Below, in pieces: positions 1 to 6,005 of a DNA stretch of 8,518 bases; the stretch's first letter is position 1, and each line of letters opens with the position of its first letter. The position numbers and the translations under genes were made by a program. The DNA comes from Chloroflexota bacterium (GTDB lineage: Bacteria > Chloroflexota > Dormibacteria > CF-121), in assembly GCA_005882525.1 (NCBI GenBank), contig VBGO01000043.1, positions 1-8,518 of the forward strand, in the 5' to 3' direction. Below the pieces are notes generated by a model. That model was not told the DNA's origin. It did not search any database and was given only the letters and a program-made list of their open reading frames with translations.

Positions 1-1657
1 CCACCGAGAGGATGCGATCGACGTCCACCGGCGGCACCAGGCCGATGATCTTCGCGCTCTCCGGGTTCAGGTAGGAACCGAACGACCCGCCCAGCAGGAC
101 CTCGTCCAGGTCAGTCGTCTTGACCCCCATCACGTCCATCAGCACCTTGATGCCGGTGGCGATCGAGCCCTTGCCGAACTGCAGCTCGCGGACGTCTCGC
201 TGGCTCAGGTAGACGTTCTCGGCCAGGAGAAAGGCACGCACGCCGTCGATGGCGATCAGCCGATCCGAGAGGGGGTGCTCGGGAACTTCCTCCCGGCTGC
301 GCATCTTGCCGCTGGCATCGAGCAGGCCCACCAGGCGGAGCTGCGCGACGGTGTCGACCAGCCCGGAGCCGCAGATCCCTTTCGGCGCGATGTCGCCGCC
401 GATCACCTGGAGCTCGACGTGGTCGCTCAAGGTCACGCCCTCGATGGCACCGTCGGTCGCGCGCATGCCGCAGCGAATCTGGCTGCCTTCGAACGCCGGC
501 CCGGCGGGGGCGGCGGTGCAGAGCACGCGCTTGACCGAGCCGAGCACGATCTCGCCGTTGGTGCCGACGTCGACAAAGACGCGTAGCTTGTCCTCACGGG
601 CGAGCCCGGTCGCGACCACCCCCGCCACGATATCGGCGCCCACGTAGGCGCCAATCACCGGCAACGTCTGGACGAAACCACCGGGGTGGATGTCGAGACC
701 GACCTGGCGGGCGGGGAGGTAGAGCGGATCGCGGAAGGCGGGCGTGAACGGCATCATCGAAATCGGGGTGGCATCGATGCCGAGCAGAAGGTGCAGCATC
801 GTCGCGTTGCCGACGATGACCATCTCGTAGACACGGTCCCCGCCGACACCGGCCGCCTCATAGAGCTCGGCGAGGATGCCGTTCATGGTTGCCAGCACCG
901 CCTCGCGAAGCTCGGCTTTGGCCGCGTCGCCCTGCATGCCGTGACTGATGCGCGAAATCACGTCGGCGCCAAACGGCGCCTGGCCATTGAGCGTCGAGCG
1001 AACCGCCTCGGCCATCCCGGTACGCAGGTTCATCAGCGTGCCGACGACGGTTGTGGTGCCAAGGTCGAAGGCGATGCCATAGCTCTGATCGCGGGTATCG
1101 CCGGCTTCGACCGTAATCAGCTGGTCGCCACCGAGCACCGCTGTCACCTTGAACTCAGCGGCGCGAAGCGTGGCGGGGAGGGCCCGGAGACTTTGGAGAT
1201 CGGCCTTCATGTCGAAGCCCTCGGCAGTCAGCGCATCGCGCAAGCGTTCGATGTCGCTGCGCTGGTCTTCCAGGCTGGGCTCGGTGAGTTCGACGAAAAC
1301 CTTGCGGACGTTGGGATCGAGCAGTACCAGCCTGTTGACGCCCATCGTCGCCGCCTTGGGGACTCGCAGCAGCGCCGGCACGTTCACCGTCGTGTCGTCG
1401 TAGACCTTCGCCTGGCAAGAAAGCCGCCAGCCGGCCTCGAGCTCGTCGGCGCGCAGCTGCTTCCGGTCCGCGATGGTGATCTCGGCGCCACCCTGCAACA
1501 CCTGGACCTTGCACTTGCCGCAGGTGCCACGCCCGCCGCAGGTGGAGTCGATCGGCAGGCCGATCCAGTGGGCGGCACTGAACAGGGTGGTCCCCGGCGG
1601 CACCCGGGTGGCCTTATCGAACGGCTGGTAGACGACCTCGAGTTTCTTCTGGATCAC
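1..1657 (-). CDS. RACo-type reductive activator of corrinoid protein, 3' end cut by window edge
   Basis: Open for 552 codons from GTG at 1657 to the window edge, with no stop. This ATP-dependent family reduces inactive Co(II) corrinoid proteins back to Co(I) so that methyl transfer can resume. The N-terminus is a plant-type [2Fe-2S] ferredoxin domain with C40-x5-C46-x2-C49 and C81 (residues about 1-92). A linker/middle region follows, then an ASKHA-type ATPase region: GIAFDLGTTTVVG at 194-206, FVDVGTNGEIVLG at 361-373, CTAAPAGPAFEG at 380-391, GICGSGLVD at 428-436 and LLGGSFGSYL at 521-530. Known RACo proteins are somewhat over 600 residues, so roughly 60-90 residues are probably missing. The GTG start overlaps the stop of the methyltransferase gene by four bases (GTGA), which implies translational coupling. 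The neighbouring corrinoid protein is its likely client. Family assignment is firm; the client is inferred. Confidence 0.93.
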   Translation of the reverse strand, partial: MIQKKLEVVYQPFDKATRVPPGTTLFSAAHWIGLPIDSTCGGRGTCGKCKVQVLQGGAEITIADRKQLRADELEAGWRLSCQAKVYDDTTVNVPALLRVPKAATMGVNRLVLLDPNVRKVFVELTEPSLEDQRSDIERLRDALTAEGFDMKADLQSLRALPATLRAAEFKVTAVLGGDQLITVEAGDTRDQSYGIAFDLGTTTVVGTLMNLRTGMAEAVRSTLNGQAPFGADVISRISHGMQGDAAKAELREAVLATMNGILAELYEAAGVGGDRVYEMVIVGNATMLHLLLGIDATPISMMPFTPAFRDPLYLPARQVGLDIHPGGFVQTLPVIGAYVGADIVAGVVATGLAREDKLRVFVDVGTNGEIVLGSVKRVLCTAAPAGPAFEGSQIRCGMRATDGAIEGVTLSDHVELQVIGGDIAPKGICGSGLVDTVAQLRLVGLLDASGKMRSREEVPEHPLSDRLIAIDGVRAFLLAENVYLSQRDVRELQFGKGSIATGIKVLMDVMGVKTTDLDEVLLGGSFGSYLNPESAKIIGLVPPVDVDRILSV

Positions 1658-2520
1658 GAGGCCGCCACCGCCTTCTTCTGGTCGGCGCGAAACGCTGAGA
1701 TCCAGCGCATGGCGTACTCGTCGTGACCCAGGAGCAGGTCGGAAGCCTGGACGGCTTTGCGGACCTCCGGTACCAGCGGGTTGGTGATGGCGCAGGTCAA
1801 CCCGGCATGCATCGCGACCGAGAAGAAGGCCGCATTGAGAATGTGCCGGTCGGGAAGGCCGAAGGAAACGTTGGAGGCGCCGCAAGTCATGTTGTTGCCC
1901 AGCTGCTCCTTGATCAATCGCATCGTCTCGAGCGTGATCAGCCCCGCCTGTGGATCGGCGGCAACGGTCATCGCGATCGGGTCGATGATGACGTCCGCCG
2001 CGGGAATCCCGTAATAGGCGGCCCGGTCGATGATGCGACGGGCAATCTCCACCCGCTCCTGCGGCACCATCGTGATGCCGGTCTCGTCGTTGCTCATGCC
2101 GATCACGGCGGCCCCGTACTTCTTGACGACCGGCAGGATCCGGTCCATGCGCTCGTCCTCGGCGGTCACGGAGTTGACCAGCGCCTTGCCCTCATAGGCG
2201 GCGAGCGCGGCTTCCAGCGCCTCGATCACGGAGGAGTCGATGCAAATCGGAACATCGGTGACCTCGCTGACCGCCTTGATCGTCGCCACCAGCAGCGCCG
2301 GCTCGTCCACCATGGGCACGCCGGCGTTGACGTCGAGCATCTGCGCACCGGCCGCCACCTGGGCGATGGCGTCCGCCTTCACCCGATCCATCACGCCCGC
2401 TCTCATCTCCGCGGCGAGCACCTTGCGTCCGGTGGGATTGATCCGCTCCCCGATCATGACGAACGGCCGATCACCGGATATGACCACCTCGCGGGAGCGG
2501 GACCGGAGGATGGTCTCCAT
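1654..2520 (-). CDS. Methyltetrahydrofolate:corrinoid protein methyltransferase (pterin-binding, AcsE-like)
   Basis: A 288-residue TIM-barrel protein of the DHPS/pterin-binding family that moves a methyl group between N5 of tetrahydrofolate and Co(I) of a corrinoid protein. Visible motifs are GERINPTGRK (24-33), MLDVNAG (61-67, D63), CIDSS (93-97), LVNS (114-117), IIDP (178-181) and GASNVSFGLP (214-223). N217 corresponds to the catalytic asparagine of AcsE/MeTr, and D63, N116 and D180 match the pterin-contacting positions. Length is close to AcsE (about 262) plus a short N-terminal extension. The ATG abuts the metF stop (TGAATG) with GGGAG seven bases upstream. No CO dehydrogenase/acetyl-CoA synthase or corrinoid iron-sulfur protein gene is seen. 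The likely partner is therefore the corrinoid protein at 3840-4556, and the natural direction is probably methyl-corrinoid to methyl-THF. Direction is inferred. Confidence 0.92.
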   Translation of the reverse strand: METILRSRSREVVISGDRPFVMIGERINPTGRKVLAAEMRAGVMDRVKADAIAQVAAGAQMLDVNAGVPMVDEPALLVATIKAVSEVTDVPICIDSSVIEALEAALAAYEGKALVNSVTAEDERMDRILPVVKKYGAAVIGMSNDETGITMVPQERVEIARRIIDRAAYYGIPAADVIIDPIAMTVAADPQAGLITLETMRLIKEQLGNNMTCGASNVSFGLPDRHILNAAFFSVAMHAGLTCAITNPLVPEVRKAVQASDLLLGHDEYAMRWISAFRADQKKAVAAS

Positions 2521-3474
2521 TCAGCGGCTCCCGCCGACGGTCGCGATCGGGCTGAGCGTGGGCCGAGGCAGCAGCCCGGCAGCATCCGCCACCTGGACCA
2601 CGCCCTCCTCCCATTTGATGCCGATCAGATGGACGCCGGCCACCCCCGGGATCTCGCGCACCGCGTTGACCAGCTCGACCGCAATCTGGATGCCTTCCTC
2701 GGCTTGCCGCCCCGGCGGCGTCTTTTCGAGCCGGGCCACGAGCGCGTCCGGCACATGCAGCCCCGGGACTTTCTCGCGCATGAAGTGGGCACCGCGGGCG
2801 GAGCGCGGGATCCCGATCGAGGGAATGATGAAGACCTTGTCCGGTAGGCCGAGATCCACGGCCATCGCCATGAACCGCGCGAAGAGTGGTACGTCAAAGA
2901 CCAGCTGGGTCTGAATGAAGTCCGCACCGGCCTGCACTTTCTTTTGCAGCCGGAGCGGCCGGAACTCGAGCGGCGGTGCGAACGGGTTCTCGACGGCGCC
3001 GATGAAAAAGGCGGGCGCCTGCTCCAGCTTCCGCCCGCTCAGGTAGGTACCGCGATCGCGCATGGCGGCGGCAACCTCGACCAGTTGCATCGAGTCGATG
3101 TCATAGATCCGGCGGGCCTCCGGATGGTCGCCGGCGGTGACATCATCGCCGCTCATCAGCAGGATGTTGTGGATCCCAAGGGCGGCCGCCCCGAGTAGGT
3201 CGGCCTGCAACGCCAGCCGGTTGCGGTCCCTCACGGTCAGTTGCATGACGGGCTCGAGCCCCTTCTCCACCAGCAGGTGGGATGCCGCCAGCGACGACAT
3301 ATGCACATGGGCGCCGGTGTTATCGGTGCAATTGATGGCATCGACTGAGCCGCGCAGCACCTCTGCCCGTCGCCAGGTAGCGTCGGGATCCGCGCTGTTG
3401 CTCGAGGAGAGCTCGGCCGTGACCACGAAACGGCCATCGCGCAACAGGCTGGCAAGCCGGCTAACGGTGGCCAC
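2521..3474 (-). CDS. metF: 5,10-methylenetetrahydrofolate reductase (MetF family)
   Basis: A 317-residue flavoprotein that interconverts methylene-THF and methyl-THF. I chose the GTG at 3474 because GGGAGAG lies just upstream (3477-3483) and family similarity begins immediately after it. The open frame continues further upstream to 3684, but that part lies inside metV and does not look like MetF. Family features are VVTAEL near residues 17-22 (E21 at the usual catalytic Glu position), INCTDN, the ILLMSGDD stretch (the G-D pair that contacts the flavin in MetF), AGADFIQTQLVFD and IIPSIGIPRS. The start overlaps metV by 14 bases and the stop abuts the methyltransferase gene. The MetV partner makes this look like the acetogen-type MetVF system rather than a stand-alone NADH enzyme. 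In this operon it may work oxidatively, feeding methyl groups into the C1 pool. That direction is inferred. Confidence 0.93.
   Translation of the reverse strand: MATVSRLASLLRDGRFVVTAELSSSNSADPDATWRRAEVLRGSVDAINCTDNTGAHVHMSSLAASHLLVEKGLEPVMQLTVRDRNRLALQADLLGAAALGIHNILLMSGDDVTAGDHPEARRIYDIDSMQLVEVAAAMRDRGTYLSGRKLEQAPAFFIGAVENPFAPPLEFRPLRLQKKVQAGADFIQTQLVFDVPLFARFMAMAVDLGLPDKVFIIPSIGIPRSARGAHFMREKVPGLHVPDALVARLEKTPPGRQAEEGIQIAVELVNAVREIPGVAGVHLIGIKWEEGVVQVADAAGLLPRPTLSPIATVGGSR
2528..2532 (-). promoter_or_regulatory. Ribosome binding site of the methyltransferase gene
   Basis: GGGAG on the minus strand sits seven bases before the ATG at 2520 and lies within the last codons of metF (Gly-Ser-Arg). 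The stop and start codons abut, so re-initiation by terminating ribosomes is likely. Confidence 0.6.
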
Positions 3475-3835
3475 CGCTCTCCCAGCCCCTGGGCGTGACC
3501 TGGTCACGGCCGTTGACGAGGTTGATCCACGAGGAGGTGCCCTGCAGCTGCCAGTCCATCGGTTTCTGCAGATGCTGGATGTGATCCTTGAAGACGGGCA
3601 GCCGTCGCGACCCTTCCCAGGCCTCGACCCAGACGCAGCGCGTGTCCGGAAAAACTTCGCAATTGCCGTTCGCGCGCACCCCACCGCATGGCCCGTTGCG
3701 CAGATTTTTCGGGCAGCGCATCGGGCAGCTCAGGCCCGTCGAGTGCAGGATGCACTGGCCGCACATGCGGCAGTCCCAGACCGCTTCCTTCAGCGGCTTC
3801 TCGACGGCGAGCACCAAACGCTCGAGAACGCGCAT
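3461..3835 (-). CDS. metV: MetV-like cysteine-rich protein (MTHFR C-terminal domain family)
   Basis: A 124-residue protein matching the methylene-THF reductase C-terminal domain family (Pfam MTHFR_C). The diagnostic stretch is CPKNLRNGPCGGV followed by GNCEV and a C-V-W element. Eight cysteines (22, 25, 28, 37, 41, 50, 59, 67) include C22-x2-C25-x2-C28, so metal or iron-sulfur binding is expected; which cofactor cannot be told from sequence. In acetogens MetV is a partner subunit of MetF that links it to an electron carrier. Its place directly before metF, with a 14-base overlap, supports the same job here. It seems short compared with acetogen MetV proteins as I recall them, having little outside the Cys domain and a basic tail of about 50 residues. 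The ATG follows the corrinoid protein stop by four bases, with AAGG eight bases upstream. Confidence 0.88.
   Translation of the reverse strand: MRVLERLVLAVEKPLKEAVWDCRMCGQCILHSTGLSCPMRCPKNLRNGPCGGVRANGNCEVFPDTRCVWVEAWEGSRRLPVFKDHIQHLQKPMDWQLQGTSSWINLVNGRDQVTPRGWESGGHR
3477..3483 (-). promoter_or_regulatory. Ribosome binding site that decides the metF start
   Basis: GGGAGAG on the minus strand lies just before the GTG at 3474, inside the end of metV. The next methionine codons in the frame fall well inside the conserved domain, so this site and the start of family similarity fix the GTG as the likely start. Confidence 0.6.
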
Positions 3836-3839
3836 CGTC

Positions 3840-4556
3840 CTAGCCTTTTTTCAGCGTCTTATCGATGAGCTCGACGGCCTGGGTGAGCGCCGCATTCTCG
3901 GCCGCCTGCGCCGCGCCCACGATCTGCTTGGCCATGCGGGTGGCGATCGACGCATCGGGTGAGTAATGGTCCGCGCCCGCGAGCTTGGCGTACTCCTCCG
4001 TGACCGGCGCCCCGCCGACCATGACGCTGACCTTGTCCCGCAGGCCGGCCTTCTCCAGGGCCTGGATATTGACCTTGAACATCGGCATCGTCGTGGTGAG
4101 GAAGGCGGAGAACCCGACGATGTGCGGCGCGTTGGTCCGCACGGCCTCGACGAACTTCTCCGGTGGGCAGTTAACCCCCAGGTCGACGACCTCGAAGCCC
4201 GCCCCCTCCAGCATGATGATGACCAGGTTCTTGCCGATGTCATGGATGTCGCCCTTGACGGTGCCGATCACCACCTTTCCGATCGGCTTGGCGCCGGTCT
4301 CGGCGATCAGCGGCCGGAGGATGACCAGTGCCCCCTGCATCGCCCGGGCGGCGATCAGCATCTCGGGGACGAAGAAGTCACCTTTCTCGAAGCGCCGTCC
4401 GACTTCTTCCAGCGAGGGGATGAGTGCCTTGAACAGGATGTCCATCGGGTCCATGCCGAGCTTCAGCCCCTCCTCGGTCAGGGCTTTGACCTCGGGCGCG
4501 TGGCCGTTGAGCGTGTGATCGAACAGTTCCTGCCGAATCTCCTCTTCGCGACTCAT
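3840..4556 (-). CDS. Cobalamin-binding methyltransferase corrinoid protein (MtbC/MttC/MtgC type)
   Basis: A 238-residue carrier that shuttles a methyl group on cobalt between a substrate methyltransferase and an acceptor methyltransferase. Residues about 1-88 form the helical cap domain (B12-binding 2 type, with the ALIPSLEEVGRRFEKGDFF region). Residues about 92-215 form the Rossmann-like B12 domain. The DxHxxG motif is at 103-108 (GDIHDIG), so H105 is the expected lower cobalt ligand. VGFSAFLTTTM (147-157) holds the SxL-type motif, here S-A-F, and VMVGGAPV (178-185) holds the GG motif. The ATG shares ATGA with the iclR stop and has the strongest Shine-Dalgarno in the window, six bases upstream, suggesting high expression. 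The substrate cannot be read from this protein: monomethylamine, trimethylamine, betaine and methoxy-aromatic systems use similar carriers. Confidence 0.95.
   Translation of the reverse strand: MSREEEIRQELFDHTLNGHAPEVKALTEEGLKLGMDPMDILFKALIPSLEEVGRRFEKGDFFVPEMLIAARAMQGALVILRPLIAETGAKPIGKVVIGTVKGDIHDIGKNLVIIMLEGAGFEVVDLGVNCPPEKFVEAVRTNAPHIVGFSAFLTTTMPMFKVNIQALEKAGLRDKVSVMVGGAPVTEEYAKLAGADHYSPDASIATRMAKQIVGAAQAAENAALTQAVELIDKTLKKG
3844..3851 (-). promoter_or_regulatory. Ribosome binding site of metV
   Basis: A purine run AAAAAAGG (minus strand) ends eight bases before the metV ATG. It is formed by the Lys-Lys-Gly codons at the end of the corrinoid protein gene. It supports the ATG at 3835. Confidence 0.5.
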
Positions 4557-5341
4557 GCCTTGCCTCCTCCCGGGATGTAGCCCAGTCGTCGTGAGATCGC
4601 CTCGCCCGCCTCGCGGGTCATCTCGCCCAGCTCGGTCAATCGTTGCGGGCTGACTCGGTATGCAGGACCGGCGACGCTAACGGCGGCCTGGACCCGGCCG
4701 TCGGCGGCGCGCACCGGGGCGGCCACGGCATTCAAGCCGACCTCCAGCTCTTCGAGCGTGAAGGCGTAGCCGTCCTTGAGCACCCGTCGCAATTGCTTCT
4801 CCAGAGTGCGCACGTCGGTGATGGTCCGCGGGGTGAGTCGCGGCAAACTCTGCGCTAGGAGTCGGTGACGCTCCTCATCCGGAAGGTAAGCGAGCAGCAC
4901 CTTGCCGTTGGAGGTGGCATGCAGCGGCGTCTGCTTGCCGACCCAGTTGACGTTGACGACCAGGTTGGGCGCCGCGATCTGGTCGATGTTCACGACCTGA
5001 TTTCCCTGGAGGATGGCGAGGTTGACCGTTTCGCCGCTCCGGCGGGCGAGCTCCTCCAGAACCGGGCGGGACGCGCGGGCCAGGTCCAGCTCCGCCACGA
5101 CGGAGCCGGCCAGCCGCACCAGGCCGTAGCCCAATCGGTACTTCTCGCTGCTCGGATTCTGTTCGACCAGGCCGTGCTCCTCGAGCGTCGACAGCAAGCG
5201 GAAGACTGTCGACTTGTGCACTTCCAGCCGGCGCGCCAGGTCAGTCACGCGCATCTCCGGCTCGCTTCCGAGGAGCTTCAGGATCTCGAGGGCCCGATCG
5301 AGTGATTGAACCTTGTTGCGCGTCACGAAACCGGTGCTCAT
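4553..5341 (-). CDS. IclR-family transcriptional regulator
   Basis: A 262-residue IclR-type regulator. Residues 10-70 carry the N-terminal winged helix-turn-helix: KVQSLDRALEIL leads in, DLARRLEVHKSTVFRLLSTL is the HTH and EHGLVEQ begins the wing. Residues about 75-255 are the IclR effector domain, including TPLHATSNGKVLLAYL and GYAFTLEELEVGLNAVAAPV. The ligand cannot be predicted. I chose the ATG at 5341, which gives the usual short N-terminus. A GTG at 5374 is also in frame and would add 11 residues, but it lies inside the best promoter match. The gene precedes the corrinoid protein gene and overlaps it by four bases, so the regulator probably heads the C1 operon and controls it and itself. 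Whether it activates or represses is unknown. Confidence 0.93.
   Translation of the reverse strand: MSTGFVTRNKVQSLDRALEILKLLGSEPEMRVTDLARRLEVHKSTVFRLLSTLEEHGLVEQNPSSEKYRLGYGLVRLAGSVVAELDLARASRPVLEELARRSGETVNLAILQGNQVVNIDQIAAPNLVVNVNWVGKQTPLHATSNGKVLLAYLPDEERHRLLAQSLPRLTPRTITDVRTLEKQLRRVLKDGYAFTLEELEVGLNAVAAPVRAADGRVQAAVSVAGPAYRVSPQRLTELGEMTREAGEAISRRLGYIPGGGKA
4563..4571 (-). promoter_or_regulatory. Strong Shine-Dalgarno of the corrinoid protein gene
   Basis: GGGAGGAGG on the minus strand ends six bases before the corrinoid protein ATG. It is embedded in the iclR codons for the C-terminal Pro-Gly-Gly-Gly. It is the best ribosome-binding match in the window, and it lets the carrier protein be made in excess over the regulator from one message. 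Confidence 0.75.
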
Positions 5342-5350
5342 GGCACAACA

Positions 5351-5379
5351 ACTATAGCTCTCCCCTTGGAGCACCGCAA
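5351..5379 (-). promoter_or_regulatory. Candidate sigma-70-type promoter of the iclR-corrinoid operon
   Basis: On the minus strand, TTGCGG (5374-5379) and TATAGT (5351-5356) are separated by exactly 17 bases. The -10 differs from consensus at one position; the -35 keeps the TTG. Transcription would begin around 5342-5345, one to four bases before the iclR ATG at 5341, giving an almost leaderless message. The spacer carries an imperfect palindrome (CTCC-AAGG-GGAG, 5360-5371). Read as ribosome-binding sequence, that GGGGAG would sit too far (about 18 bases) from the ATG. Experimental start-site data are lacking. Confidence 0.5.
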
Positions 5380-5382
5380 GCC

Positions 5383-5396
5383 CTCGCGCTAGCGAG
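5383..5396. promoter_or_regulatory. Short inverted repeat beside the promoter, possible IclR operator
   Basis: A perfect 5-bp inverted repeat (CTCGC and GCGAG around GCTA) contains the 8-bp palindrome CGCTAGCG (5387-5394). It overlaps the stop codon of the membrane protein gene and lies just upstream of the -35 hexamer. IclR-family proteins bind short palindromes in such positions, often near their own gene. With GC-rich DNA, a 5-bp repeat can occur by chance, so this is only a candidate. Confidence 0.3.
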
Positions 5397-5922
5397 AGAT
5401 CGTCAGATTGCCGTTGTTGCAGCTGTACTCGTAGGAGCCGCCCAGAAAGGCGGTCCCACTGCCGGACTCAACGCCCCTGGCCGGACATCTGATCGCGAAG
5501 TCGGCGAGAGCGAAGCCGGCCAGCAGAACCACCACAGCCGCGACAGCCCCGCCCGCCGCCATTGCCGCTACGGCCGCCTTCCCCGACTCTCCGGGCGAGA
5601 ACCAGGCGAGTCTCAGCGTACCGATCAGGCCGACCAAGGCGAGGGCTCCGGCCAGCAGCAGCAGGAGCCCGATCGAGAAGAGGGCGAAGTAGCCGAGGAG
5701 AAGCAGTCCTGCCGCCGAGGTACCAAGCAAGAGCGGTCGCCAACGCTCAGCCGATGCGCGGCTTGACAGCGCGGCACAGATCGCCATCAGGGCGATGAAT
5801 GCCGCCACGAATGGAACCCGGAGGAATTGGGGATTGCTGGCGCCCTGCGAACCGACGATGCCGAGATACAAGACGTCGACGGTGCCAGCGATGACAGCCG
5901 CGGCAACTCCCGCCCAGCGCAT
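5389..5922 (-). CDS. Small polytopic membrane protein of unknown function
   Basis: Not recognised. It has 177 residues, with an Ala/Leu/Gly-rich composition and about five likely membrane segments: roughly 4-24, 36-54, 62-82, 84-107 and 117-142. After the last segment comes a hydrophilic tail of about 32 residues with two cysteines (C146, C168) and Ser/Gly/Asn-rich sequence, which could form a disulfide if the tail is outside the membrane. No transporter, sensor or enzyme motif is visible. The gene is co-oriented with its neighbours, 83 bases after etfA and 47 bases before the iclR ATG, and it may be co-transcribed with etfBA. The upstream AGGGA is only one base from the ATG, so the start is the weakest call. 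Coding status rests on the uninterrupted frame, regular hydrophobic periodicity and GC-rich third positions. A role in uptake of the methylated substrate would be a guess. Confidence 0.7.
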   Translation of the reverse strand: MRWAGVAAAVIAGTVDVLYLGIVGSQGASNPQFLRVPFVAAFIALMAICAALSSRASAERWRPLLLGTSAAGLLLLGYFALFSIGLLLLLAGALALVGLIGTLRLAWFSPGESGKAAVAAMAAGGAVAAVVVLLAGFALADFAIRCPARGVESGSGTAFLGGSYEYSCNNGNLTISR

Positions 5923-6005
5923 GTCCCTGCGACGAGGCTAACCGGTCGGGGCTTGCGTCGCCATCCGTTCGCGACTCGACCTCTACCTCCCGGCGACCCG
6001 ACGTC
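5923..6005. other. Intergenic gap between etfA and the membrane protein gene
   Basis: Eighty-three bases without a coding frame I can support. Inspected in the minus direction, it has no convincing -35/-10 pair and no hairpin followed by a T-run. A 6-bp complementary pair (GTCGCC with GGCGAC) is separated by about 29 bases and competes with a second weak pairing, so I do not call a terminator. Read-through from etfA remains possible. Confidence 0.5.

Noticed and set aside
686..1726. A 346-codon open frame on the plus strand opposite the RACo gene
   Set aside because: It runs in the complementary codon phase of the activator gene, where GC-rich codons rarely give stops. Its protein is His/Arg/Asp-rich with no recognisable domain, while the minus frame has clear ferredoxin and ATPase motifs.
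1723..2847. A 374-codon open frame on the plus strand opposite the methyltransferase and metF
   Set aside because: Its composition is biased (His, Arg, Asp, Gly) without domain character, and it spans two well-supported minus-strand genes.
3475..3684. Upstream extension of the metF open frame
   Set aside because: These 70 codons lie in a different frame inside metV, have an Arg/Ser-rich composition typical of out-of-frame reading, and the MetF similarity and ribosome site begin at 3474.
3843..3851. A-run on the minus strand after the corrinoid gene considered as part of a terminator
   Set aside because: It reads as A, not T, in the transcript, no hairpin precedes it, and it encodes the final Lys-Lys-Gly while serving as the metV ribosome site.
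3966..4580. Plus-strand open frame of about 204 codons opposite the corrinoid gene
   Set aside because: It is a shadow of the corrinoid protein gene: no motifs, acidic/His-rich composition and a poor start context.
5342..5374. GTG start giving IclR an 11-residue longer N-terminus
   Set aside because: It overlaps the predicted promoter, and the extra residues do not resemble IclR proteins. It remains possible, since GAGGG lies six bases before the GTG, but it is less likely.
5923..6005. Possible rho-independent terminator after etfA
   Set aside because: Only weak 6-bp pairings with long loops are present, and no T-run follows, so the gap gives no support for termination.
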